This document shows, one piece after another, positions 42,449-54,099 of a stretch of DNA of 64,000 bases. Source of the stretch: Patiria miniata (Eukaryota; Echinodermata; Asteroidea; Valvatida; Asterinidae); contig NW_024037050.1 of NCBI RefSeq assembly GCF_015706575.1, forward strand, positions 6,510,001 to 6,574,000, read 5' to 3'. Within the stretch, counting starts at the first letter, position 1, and each line of letters begins with the position of its first letter. The notes under the pieces were generated by a model. That model searched no databases. It was not told the DNA's origin and saw only the letters and a program-made list of their open reading frames with translations. The position numbers and the translations under genes are program-made.

Positions 42449-45400
42449 GGTTATCTCATCAGGGCTCCCTATACTATGCCATTACAGAAGTTTGTAAAAG
42501 ATTGTGCTGAAGTTTTTCTTTCGGATTATGAAGCCTTACTGCAAGTGTAATAATGCATAGCATTTAAAAGCTTCTTTTATTGCACAAATTTTCAAAGAAG
42601 ATTAAGACTTGCTAAATCCTGCCCCTGTCCTATTTGCCACGCATGTTGGCAATTCTAGCATTAGGAAGTGTAATGTCCATGACAGAGCCAAAGAAGCATG
42701 TTACCTAATTAATGGTTCAGAGAAATGATCCAAAACTCCTATTCTGAAATACTAGATGATGGATATGTAAGATTTGAAAAATATATTTTCAGGTTTATTC
42801 ACTGAGCTCTTAAAGCTCTGACATGGACGGTACGTAATGCTGGAATTGGCCATGTATTTTATGTGGGTTTGTTTTGGCATACACGACAGCAGGGTCTAAT
42901 ACCGTGGAGCTGATGAGCAGAGAATGACAATATTGCTTAGCATTAGCAAAGTTTAATGTCTTAAGAGAAAATGAGACGAGATCCAGTCATGAGCCCCGAC
43001 TGTTTTACTCTAATCTGTGTTGGCTAAGGGAATTTGTTAAATCTTGTCTTAGATACTGTAGTTGCATCATGTTCGTTGGTCTAGAAGGGCCTCTTGTCCA
43101 GTCTGTAAAAATGACTGTTTACTTCATATACACTGCATTGCATGTTAATTACCTCATATACACCGCGTTGCATATAAGTTATGTCATAATTTTATACATC
43201 GCCCTGCATATAATTAATGCGCGCACTTGAAGGGTGCATGTGAAGGCCTGCTACCTTCACAACAGAGAAATGCAACCTCAATCTCATGTATGGCAGGAAA
43301 GCTCACAGTGTTAAAGTTCACACTGCAGTGATTTTATTATTTCTTGAAAAGTGAGTTAAAAAGGTTTATCTTTTTGGCCAATCGGCACGATAAAACCAAG
43401 CAATCATTGATACCATAACCCTCTTCACAGTAGTCAACAATTGTGAAATATACTTTCTGTTGTGAGTGATATGTCTGTGCTTAGTAGCCCCACCACATTG
43501 TCCCTAGATCCGGGACGAGTTGTTCCTACTGGTAACATGTATTTATTCAGCCATAAGGCATAAGGAATATTCAAAGTCCGTGGACTTCCACATTCCCCAT
43601 TATCCTGTCCTTTTTTGCCCACTGAAACTGGGAAGTCGGTTGAAAACTCCAGTTTTACATTTTGTTTGTAAATGTTTTGAATATTGAAGAAAACAAAACC
43701 AGGGAAACAAGCTGCCTGTAGTTTTTTAGCAGCAACATTTTTTTTTATACATACTGTATTTATGTCTAAAATTATGTTGTACAGAAGCCAGCAGCAATGC
43801 AAATGAACCTTTTGCTATAGAGAATTTGGGATCATATGAGGCAATTATTTAAATTATAAATTTACATAAATTTGCATGAACGATGCAACCAAATTTATGT
43901 TATATGTGTTAATGTGATGTTATATTGGTTACATGTGTGTGTGTACAGGTATGTGTAAGAAAAATTCAGTTGAATGTTAATCTAGATTTTTCACATGTTT
44001 TTATTTTCTTCAAACAGGCGCTTTGTTCCAATTGTCTCAAACCCTACTTCAAATTATAACTTTAACATTTCTCATTATTTAGTTTGATGTCCAAAATTAA
44101 ACCTTTTGGGGAAAATATGCAGAACAACCGAGGCTGTCTATTTGACCAAAATAATTGTGTGTATCTTTGTTTCTTTGTTCAAATATTCAAAATTATATTT
44201 TTCGTAAATTACTCAGACTGGTTAGAATTAATTTGAAGTTAAAACAGCTTTATCATTTTAATCGCATTAAAAGTTTCTTGCAAGTTAATACTTAAATTTT
44301 TTTTTTTTATCACACTGTGACAGTGCTAACAAGTGTGATTTGAAAGTGTTCTTTGACAATCTGGCACGTTAACTTTAAAGCTCTCACATTACCATATGCT
44401 TAATTGATTTTACATTGGACAGAATGTTTTGTAAAAGTTTGTGCACCACATTTTATGTAAATATAAGTTTGTGTCTCGTATCTTTAAATTATTGTGGGAT
44501 GACATATTGTGGAGCCTGTACATGAAACGTTTCTGGTGCGCTGTGAAGTCAAGTGTAAAAACAGAATTTTGTGGCATTAAGGTGGAAATTTACGACAACT
44601 GCACTTGAAAACCAGTGTTCGGTGCTTAACTTATTCCAAATCGTAAGTTTGTGCCTGTAATGATATGCAAATGTATAACTGGCAATATCTAGATTTGAAC
44701 GAAAAAAGTATGTCATTACATTCCATGTGCATACTTTGTTTTTCTGTGTGGGCTATTGAGTGCAAATAGCAAAGGTCCTTAAGGAGTTGCTGATATATTT
44801 TTTAGTGGGTTTATATCGTGAATTATTTATTATGTTCAGTTTTGCATTTGTTTATGTCCTTCCTGCTGGCTGCATTTAGTACTCATTTTTATACCGCTTT
44901 GGAAAAAAACAAAAAAACAAAAATGTCCTTTGTATCGTTTCTTGTGCTGTTCAATTGTTCTTAAGAGTATCGAGGTTGAGATAAAGTTTGTCTGAAAAAG
45001 GGCAATTCTCCGAATTCGGAAATGTTCTATATAAAAATATAAAACACAACTTCATGCTTTTAAAAGTATACGCTCTCACTTAGCTGCAAATCATTTTCTT
45101 CGAAAACCAAAGAAGTTGATTTTGTTCCCATTGTATAGAACAGCTATCAAATAAGTTGTTTGTTGAACATTCGAATATCAAAAGTTCAAATCTAGCGTAG
45201 GAATAAGTTATGATGATAAGCTAAAATGTTATTGATTCCTGAATTATTTCTCTCTTAAACAGTACTGTATGGAGTACTAACATGACATTCGGTATGTTGC
45301 GTAAATATCTGCAAGTATTTTAAGAGCTATATAAAAAAGAAGCGTTTTCTTTCTGGAAAGTAAAATAGCTGATGTAGTAATTTAATATTTTCGCCTGTAC

Positions 45401-45650
45401 CTATTTATTAAAAAAACATGGGCCGAAACGAAAAAGTAGTTATGTTTCTGGAATTGGCATTGAAAGCAAAGAGTAAATGGATTGAAGAACCACATTATAA
45501 TGTATTTGTAGATGTAGAAAGAATTTCATAAATGAATAAGCAGATTTTAATTCACTTATTTAACAGTCCGATTGTGAATTAATAAAAAGGAATATGCGAA
45601 GATTTCCATCTTGTCAGTTTTGTACAAAGTATTCGGTAATAAATATATTT
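42449..45650 (+). other. Probable MICAL 3' UTR
   Basis: About 3.2 kb of AT-rich, mostly repeat-free sequence directly after the stop. The first AATAAA signals I find are at 45581-45586 and 45638-45643; either could end the transcript. Exact polyadenylation position not determinable here. Confidence 0.55.
45581..45586 (+). terminator. Candidate polyadenylation signal AATAAA
   Basis: Canonical hexamer downstream of the MICAL stop; a second copy lies at 45638-45643. A T/GT-rich stretch follows the second. Confidence 0.4.
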
Positions 45651-46001
45651 GAATACAAACTATGTTTATGTTGCCGTTACTCATGTCTCTCCCCCCCCCC
45701 CAAACTCCCCCCCCCCCAATAAAAAAATAAAAAAAAAACATTGCGGATCACAATTGTGTTTTTTTTTTATTATTAAACAAGTGAAGACAACTGCACTTTT
45801 TTTAAAAACGAGTTGTAGTCTACCCATCCCCTTTTCCCGAGGATTCGTGAAAAACAGGTAACCTTCCTTTACAAACGTAATGCAAAGTTTCCCTTTCAGT
45901 CAAAATCAAACAAGTGGCTGTTTTCATCAGTTTTTAGAGCTCCTAGCCTACATAAAGCATGATTAACTGGCTGTGATTGTAACTTGATATAGCTACATGT
46001 G

Positions 46002-46015
46002 CAGTGGCGTAGCCA

Positions 46016-46055
<40 letters not shown>

Positions 46056-46169
46056 AGCTTGTCGCCCCCCCCCCCAGTCGCCCCCCCACTGAGATTTTGA
46101 GTTTCTAAAAAAATTATCATTGATCTACATGACGCCCCCCCCCCTGAAAAATTCCTGGCTACGCCACTG
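46002..46169. mobile_element. hAT MITE with exact 8-bp target duplication
   Basis: TIR 'cagtggcgtagcca' at 46002-46015 and its exact complement at 46156-46169. 'tacatgtg' precedes (45994-46001) and follows (46170-46177), an 8-bp duplication diagnostic of hAT. Inside, a run of about 35 G (46019-46053) and three C runs. Confidence 0.88.
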
Positions 46170-46177
46170 TACATGTG

Positions 46178-47317
46178 TAACAATGCTTTTTGTAAAATAA
46201 CCACACACAATAGTGATATAATCAGGTTTTTCCAAGCCGCATATGAATACGTATCCCGTATGAACATCATTTCTGATGGTCCCTGCCTACAAGGCGAATA
46301 TTTTGCCGATGACATTATATGCATTTTTTTGTTAATTCACCTACAGGTCCCGTCTGCATCTCAGCCCACCGTCATTTTGACGTGAGACGTAGATTGCCAA
46401 TAGTGTGCCGGTAAACTAACCATACAGATCGGCAACTTCTCTGAACGTCTCCCGCATGCCAATGGGATACTGTAACTGTAAGGAAGGGCTAAGTTCTGAA
46501 ATTATAGAGAAGACACAACTCAGCCGCTTCGCTTTTAAGACATTAAATATTGAATTGCACTGTACTTCCATTGCTTTCGATGGTCCTTACTATTTAAATT
46601 GTTTCAAATTATTATTTCAACAGACCAAAAATAAGGCCGTATCCCAAACGGGCTTACAGAGCTGCAGCTGCGGCCCCACGTATTTATTATCAACATAGAT
46701 CTAGACGCTACAGACAAGATATTTGGATGCGGCCCAAGAATCGATTCCTAAAAGGTTATCTGCAAAATGTACTACACTTTTCCCGGTGCAGACCATAATC
46801 AAATCGCACCTGTGTCCAAACAACTTTGGTACGCAGTCACACAAAAGATATGGAGAGCGTCCAAGAATTCCTTAAGTTGTGCTGCGTTACCTGATTGGTG
46901 GGTATTTTGGGAAGTTCCGCAGGCGGGCGGTGATCAGGCTTTTGTTCGGTTGCAAAGAAAAGCAGTTCCAGTGTCTTGGAAGATTTTTTTAGTAGGAGCC
47001 CTCAAGTGCCTGCTGTATGCACCAGACCTCGGTTTAGTTTTTTTTATAGCATAAATTATACTTAGTGTACGAACATTCTTCGAGGACTCACCGTTGGGAT
47101 AAAGTTGGCAGCGCGGAAGGATTTAGTTACGTTCTAAAGGAATTAGGTTACATGGCGATCTAGAAGTTACTGGCTGCTCTTTTGTGCTCGTATTTATATT
47201 GCACGAATTGAATGGAACCACAAGAGCGATTAGCCTACGTTACTAAATAAAACAACAGCTTGACTTTTGCTTGAAGTATTGTTTGGAATCGGTGTTGGGC
47301 CTCAACGACTTAGGATT
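46178..47317. other. Region after the hAT MITE, no gene seen
   Basis: No convincing coding region. A short open frame at 46767-47054 has no recognisable motif. Confidence 0.4.
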
Positions 47318-47359
47318 ATGTTGAGCCAAGAAACGACCAAGATCTCGACAGAGAGGCAG
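47318..47359 (+). CDS. Candidate first coding exon of a downstream gene
   Basis: ATG at 47318 followed by MLSQETTKISTERQ and a consensus donor 'ggcag|gtgagt' at 47360. Phase 0. No known family is recognised and no matching downstream exon is found in the window. This is only a splice-site and start-codon coincidence until tested. Confidence 0.2.
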
Positions 47360-48971
47360 GTGAGTTCAAATATCACATTTACAGCAAGATTTTCGATGTT
47401 TTTGAAGAGTGCTTGCCGTACACATTTTCGGCACTGTCTCGTTGAAGCATGGAGAAAGGAAAATTCCTCCATGGTTGAATTTTCCGGCCTCTAAAGTTTT
47501 AGTCCTTGGATTGTTTTGATCGTTTTTAAAATGACTTCGGCAACAAGAAGTAATCCTCTTTTATTTAAACAGTTTGTTTTGGTTGAAAATGCAATTGTCT
47601 CATTGATTTTCCAGTTGATGCGATGCGTGTATGCGAATCATTGCAGTTTTGTGCATTCACGATGCACTCGCCGTGGCCGCCATTTTATTTTCGTGCTGCG
47701 TGTTGTCTTGTTCAATCGTTTTAATTTCGTCCCGTGTGTACGTTTGTGCTGTGCAAAACCAACGGCCTGAAATGCTGAATAGTCCTACTTCTTTCCAATA
47801 GTTGAGCTCTATCAAATCGTTCGAGTGCAATAATCTAGTTTGCGTACTGAATGTGCCGGGTATGTACATGGTTAATCGATGTTATACATGTAAATACTTG
47901 TTATAAATCAGTGTTCGCAATGTATTGGCTGCACTATAGAGTGCACTACCGAAAGTGGTTAGCCCCTTAAAGCCTTTTATATGCATTTTTAATTTTTCAA
48001 TCTTTTAAATTCTGAGCCTGTTTTTGAAGGACATTATATAGTAATGAAGGTCCAATGAAAAGTATGGTTAGGGCACCGCGGATTGTAAATCTTGAGACTG
48101 AGAGAATGTTTAAATCAAGAGAAGATGTATGGCTATAGAATTGTGGCCTTGTGTCGTCGAGTTGAATGAAAGGGACAAATATACTGGTTCCTTTCGTGGC
48201 ATTAAAGTTTGAAGTAAATGAAAGTCACTAGACACACATGTACATTTGTTATCAAACGCTTTGAGTGTAAACATCGTCAACCAACCAAGTTTTATTCCAC
48301 CTTGGCCCATTAAATTGCCCATATGATCTGAAAATAGTATATTGCACATGTAGGGCTATGTTAATTTATATAATCCATAATATTTATTTGCTTAATTAAT
48401 TACTTTAACATTCACACGTACACCCATGTGTGATAATGTAGAGTATCTTGTAACTTTGTTACTAGCGTTCAGGTGAAATCCCGGTTGTTGTTTTTTAAAT
48501 ACTTCTTGCGACTTCAAATAACGAGACAAAAAGTAGATTTTCATTAAAACCATTCATCTCCTTTGAAAGAAAAGTGGACTTTCGCTCTTTAAAGTTGACA
48601 GGCCAATAAAAAATCCCTAATATTCTATTTCAGTAAACATCTATGTATAATGGTAATTATATCAAAAACAGTCACAATAAATGGTTTACTTCTTTTAATG
48701 ACCAATTATATACATTGAATTCTTTTTTCTTCCTTCTAAATACACTGCGCCGAAAATAGGGCAATAAATACTAATAGTTGCCATTCTATGTACAAACTTG
48801 ATAGACAATGTTTCGGTTTCAAGAAACCCGACGACTATTTATCAATCAGTCCGAAATTGTCGTAAAATTATTTATAAAGTCCGCAGTCTCAAATCCTAGA
48901 CCACAACAGACCGAAAACCTCCTGTTTCTTTATCTTTCCACAAGAGGGCGTGCTCTCGTTGAGTGTATGCC

Positions 48972-49048
48972 CGATGACGTGTCATCGAATGCCGTTCCTT
49001 CCTAATGTGAATAGTGATGCACTGTCAGAAACCCGGAGACTGACGTCA
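48972..49048. promoter_or_regulatory. Candidate bZIP-binding site pair
   Basis: 'cgatgacgtgtcatcg' at 48972-48987 has two TGAC half-sites facing each other and contains the ATF6/XBP1-type TGACGTG. A full CRE palindrome TGACGTCA lies at 49041-49048. Function is inferred from motif only. Confidence 0.3.
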
Positions 49049-49255
49049 CTCATCATGACGACATCGTTTCACCAAAACGGTTCCTCATCCACGGTTCGTG
49101 TTGCTATGGTGATAAAGGCATCTAGTAGTAGTAACCAGGGTGATTCTCTACGGGGTAGTCGTTGTAACCGTTGCACTGTAAGGGAAAAGATGCATAAAAA
49201 GAAAGAATAAGTTAATTATTTAAACCGGTAAATAGTTTAACTTGAAATCAATTAA

Positions 49256-49505
49256 CCCTTCACTCTGTCATGAACTGCCTTGTTTTATCATTCACAGACA
49301 GTCAAAACGTCTTCCACTTCCCTTGCCATGCATCTGTATACAGGCTAGTAAAAAAAACCCAGTCAGATCACATTCATGTATGACTAATCAAATTCCATCA
49401 ACAGACAAAAGAGGTAACTGGTAGGTACTGCTGGCATATCAATCACCGCCAGTCAAACCATGACAACATCGAATTAACAAGGGAATTTTTAACTGTTAAA
49501 AACAG
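49256..49505. mobile_element. piggyBac-like MITE relative, right end missing
   Basis: Begins 'TTAA|ccctt' (TTAA 49252-49255) and shares 'tcacagacagt', 'cttgccatgc', 'acaggctagt' and 'atatcaatcacc.ccagtca' with 28677-28964. Confidence 0.6.
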
Positions 49506-50052
49506 TCGCTTGATTGCTGTTGACTGCCGTGATGGCGTAGCTGAATTTGCCAGCCAGGGAGGGAGGGAGATTTATGGTTCAAGGTGTTTAACAGGAGACC
49601 GTATTAATTTATCCTTTTGTCTTTGAAAATGTTCCCCGTGCGTGGATGAGCATCGTCGTTTTGCATTTATCCAACCTCTCAAAGGTTTGAGACACTGTTT
49701 ATTTGAATTGCCGCTCATACAAACAGTTTTACATGAGAACACTTTGGATGTGCGACCGCGTGAACGTTTTTCGTGAAATTTATCAAAGACTATACATATC
49801 GATATTTGGACAACCTTAAGTTGCCAAGAAGGTGACCAAGAGGGGATTTCTCTCTCCCCCTTGTTATACACTGTCTATAAATCGAAGCATCGTTGACGAC
49901 TCGATCAATTCTGCTTGTGAGTGGATTCCACGACCAGAAGTCCGTGCATTGTTGATTCGATCATAACGCCACTCCATGATTAGCCTCTCCTGTATCCAAA
50001 GCCGCAGCAATGTGTCCTCATTAGCTTTCATAGGGGGAATATGTCCTGTCAA

Positions 50053-50105
50053 CCGGAAGCTATAGAAATATTGCCGGAAGTTGGGCTAGATGTTGGAGCG
50101 GAAGT
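50053..50105 (+). promoter_or_regulatory. Three ETS-like sites
   Basis: CCGGAAG (50053-50059), CCGGAAGT (50074-50081) and GCGGAAGT (50098-50105) occur in the same orientation, about 21-24 bp apart, in a GC-richer patch (about 49,860-50,370). Confidence 0.3.
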
Positions 50106-50369
50106 AGATGAACCCTGGCTGAGTGTGTGTGCACCTGCAGTGAGTCGCGGCGGGCCTCGGTGACAATTGCCTCCCGCCAGCCACCCAGGATCTGCAACTC
50201 GGATCCAAATTGCTGGATGTTTCCTTGGGAACATAGTACAAACGATCGCTTTGGTCTTACGGTTCTTGCACTCTGTGTCCCATGCAGACCTTTATCGGAA
50301 CTGCACCGTCTTATAAATTCGTCGTGATTTCTGGAGACAGTCAGTTCAGACACAAACATTTACCGCGTA

Positions 50370-52469
50370 CGATTTGATGTCGAGGGGTACCGCCCAGTGT
50401 CCCTACACCCAGTACACACTCTGGACTACTGTTAATCTAACACAACCCCCTGATGGATATTTCAGAAGATTTCCTGAGATTCGCCGTGATGACCAACACA
50501 AAAGAGGGAGTCCCCTATCGCATATCTTCCTTCAAATGCACAAACAGGTTTTTTCTTCATGGACTGCTTCTTATTTTGTGGATTGCATTCGTTATATCGT
50601 ATCGAACCTGGCTTCAGTGCCCGCTCTCGCCGGCAACATGTATGGAATGTACGTAGTGAATATGCGTTAAAATAAATGAAGAAACAGAACGAATCGGCTT
50701 TTTCAATACAACGCCAATCTCGACATAGACGAATTATGCCAAAGTTGGAAAGAATTGTAACGTTACACACGTGAATAACACTGCCCCCCCCCCAACAAAA
50801 AAAGTGTTGTAGTCGAGTACATTTCCATGAGTACTATTTCGAGTCAACACTACCCACAAAATGAAATCTACATTGGTGAAAATGTGAAATTGAAAATAGC
50901 AACGGTGCCTAAAGGTGCCTTTAAGATAAAACTTAAAGTTGCCAGGAAAAACTATAACACTTTGTGTCGAAAGTGTCTGAAGTTTGTTATAAGAATTATT
51001 TCAAATTAAAATATTCCTACTTGGACGGCCAAAAACCTGAGACCTGAATTTCTTTGGCCTAAGCCCCGTAATCACGGGGTTCTAAAATCGATAGAAAGCC
51101 CGGAGCGGCCAGGGATACTGCGATTGAGCGCGTCTCGTATAGATACGGACTCTCGAAATCACCTGCCCAAGTTCCGCCGTCAATATCTTGCTGGCTCCGG
51201 CGGTATTATTCCTCGGGAATGAGATGCATTTCCCTCCCCATTCTGTCTCTCTTGCGCTCTTCCCGTCTCTCTCTTTCCCATTGCAGTTTCTAGGCTTTTT
51301 TCTCTCTCTCTCTTGCAATGAGTTTCCTCTGAGAAATATTACAGGAATCGCCGGAGTAATTAATTCCAGCGCAGTCGCGCCTGACTGAGGGGTTCTAGGG
51401 GAGAAGAAATCACCTGCCTTTCCCGGCCGCGCCGGTAAGATCACCTGCCTCGCTCATCCGCTTTCGGATTTAATACACATCATCAAAACATGATTGATAT
51501 TCATTAGTATCAGTTAGCACGTAATAATTTAGCCACTTAAGGAGTGGACAACCTCGATGTGTTGTTGCAAAGTGGAGTTTACAAGCAGAAATCACAATTG
51601 GTTTGTTTTTCCAATCAGTGATATTATGGTCGGGAAGTAAATGGCATTTTCGATCAAATCTGATCGTTAATTACATCAAGGGAATCTCTGATAGCCGTTC
51701 TGAGGACTGCGTCTGTCGTGATTATACATAGCGAAATCGGTTTTAAACTGCAGAGCCTCTGTGTGTTGCTAAAAATAATGCAAATTTGGACACCGGCTTT
51801 TTTTTAATTCAAATTTGGAAATCGTAACAATATTTTCATAGGGGGACACGTGTAGGGATTCTTGAATGAAAAGTGCTCTTCTTTAAAGTTACGTGACAAT
51901 CCTGATTTTTCATTGAAATAACTTGCAAGTTCCAAATATATATACCCGCTTTCTTATTTTTACCTCATATTATAAAATAAAACAAGAAATGTAAAATGAC
52001 AAACATATCTATGCAATTTACTAGAGAATGAAAAAAATGAGGGAAAATAATCACTCACCAATGTTGTGTAGTGTGTGAATTATTATGATTTTGTGCGTGT
52101 GATACACTTTTGTAAAGAATAATGTACATTCAAAACTTCAATTAAGAGACAGTTCTGGACATTTAGTCTTTTCAACAGTCAAAATGTAAGAATGTGAAGG
52201 AAAAATGACCACAATTTTTGATTATGTAGTCGAATATCATAAAATACCATTTCCAATTATACTGAAATTGTTCCAAGTCTGTTAAAATTGGATACGTCTT
52301 TACAAGTAAGTCGGTGGTCTGACATTAATTGACACGGGCTACAGTAAAATGCGACTTCGTGAACTGTGCCTACAAAGAGTTACGAGCTGCCCGAGCAATA
52401 GATGTGAATATTTTAGAAATCAAAAGCATAAATCAGTTGAAATGAAGAGTAAGATCTTTCTACTTAAAG
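50370..52469. other. Non-coding region
   Basis: No gene recognised. Short features only: a small hairpin 'ccccgtaatcacgggg' (51064-51079), a CT microsatellite near 51300 and a CpG-richer patch at 51060-51450. Confidence 0.45.
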
Positions 52470-52735
52470 GTATCCCATAGCCATTACTGGCCGGAGGGGC
52501 AGTGGGATGTTAGAGGTCTACTGTTTCAACGGGCGCGGCATATGAGTGGCGGGGCCCATCTCCTCTCTTCTAGACGTCTTACCATCCCTGAACGAATCGG
52601 GTACCCATTTGGTTTCACTGTTGGGTCGTCAGAGAGAGTTTTCCAGTTTTTGGTCCAAATGGGATTCGAACCGCCAACCCTCCACTCCGTAGTCCCACGC
52701 TCTAACCGCTGGGGTACGAGGCCTCCTTCTACTAC
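52470..52735 (-). mobile_element. tRNA-derived SINE, second family (minus strand)
   Basis: Read on the minus strand it begins 'gcctcgtaccccagcggtta' and 'gagcgtgggactac', a clear tRNA A-box-like head, then the B box 'ggttcgaatccc' (complement at about 52672), then a 200-bp body. Different body from the other SINEs. Confidence 0.8.
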
Positions 52736-53772
52736 TACATGTATACCTAAACAGCGAAGAGGTCCTTAACCCTCACTGGGTTTCGTCCAGAAAAATAATA
52801 AAATAATAGTCTGTTGGAGTTTTTGTTATTACTCTGCATCAAAAGCTGAATTGGATTTGTCAACTTGATTTCAAATAACGGTCTAACAACATTTGCCCGA
52901 AAACAGTGGTTCCGTTTCGATAATTTTGAAACATGTCATCAGAAGCTGCCCGTATTTCCAAAATTAAACCTCGGTTCCCTTGATCTGACTCGGCGCGTCA
53001 AATGCGAACCCTACATTTCCTTGATGTAAGCCATTTACTAATAAGTACTATAATCCGCTCAAGGACATAACAATAGCCCTTGGAACAAGTGTATCCACTT
53101 ATTTTGTAACAATTTCAAGCACAAAGACTGAAAAGGTTACCAAGTGTTAGCAATGGCCCGGAGACTATACCGACGATTTTTCTCTTGTTGAGGTTTTTGA
53201 CCCTAAGCTACTCGGCGCGCGCGCCACCGTTAAAACCCCCGTCACTTTGTGAAGATTTCTCTCTACTCCTGGTGTGCGCCGCTTTTCTTTGGCTTGGAGG
53301 CCCTCTTGTAAACGCACGGAGTAAATGGTCGGCGTGTATAGCCTTGATTGATTGCCGTATGTCTTCCCGTGGACCCTAGCGGTCGCGAGGCGGTCAGAGT
53401 ACGCCGAAGATACGCACCTCTCGACCGGGGGCAATGGAAAGGCGGTGGACACAATTGCCTACCGGAAATCAACTCGCCTTTAGTTGGCAACAAGATTTCT
53501 ACCGAACGAGACCCTGCAGTGCTCAGGCTTTGTTTAGGAAAAAAGGACCTCAATGAACGGAGAGGGGCAAAATGAAGCGACTCCAGAGAGGACGAAAAGG
53601 ATTAGGAAATCTGGTATAAAAAAAACCTTTTTAGGATACAGGAGTCCATGAACGACAACCAGGAGAAACTTTGGTTTGACTTTTATCCTTCTTACGTCGT
53701 CCATGCGTTTTTAGTTTCTATTTCTGTCCGTTGCTCAGCCAAGCCTAAATGGTGCAATATGTTTTTGTATTC

Positions 53773-54080
53773 ATTATCATCATCATCATCATCATGGACC
53801 GTCTTCGAGTCGAAGGCTGGCAACTGTGGCTCGCCATCTTAGTCTTTTCTCTGCCAGACTCTTAATTTCCCCATATAGGTCCTGCATCTTGTCCGGCTTT
53901 TCAGATCACATATCCACATCCTTCTTCGTCCTTCCTTGTGTTCTTGTCCCATGAATCACTATTCATGTACTTGCCAAACTAGCTGCACTGCGTCTTATAT
54001 CATGCCCATCACACCTCATTTTAGTGACGACGTTTTGTTTTAACTTTTTATAAACCATCCCATATCATGCCACTGCAAGA
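53773..54080 (-). mobile_element. Decayed LINE 3' end with (ATG)n tail
   Basis: On the minus strand a frame reads ..KRLRWRATVASLRLEDGP and stops at 53792-53794, followed by an (ATG)n repeat, as at the 3' end of several LINE families. Upstream frames are broken by stops (for example shortly before KPDKMQDLYGE). Family not assigned. Confidence 0.5.
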
Positions 54081-54099
54081 GGTATAATCTGTTGGTTAT

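Noticed and set aside
50060-50359. Minus-strand open frame of 99 codons
   Set aside because: No recognisable domain, no splice or polyadenylation context; GC-rich patch leaves frames open.
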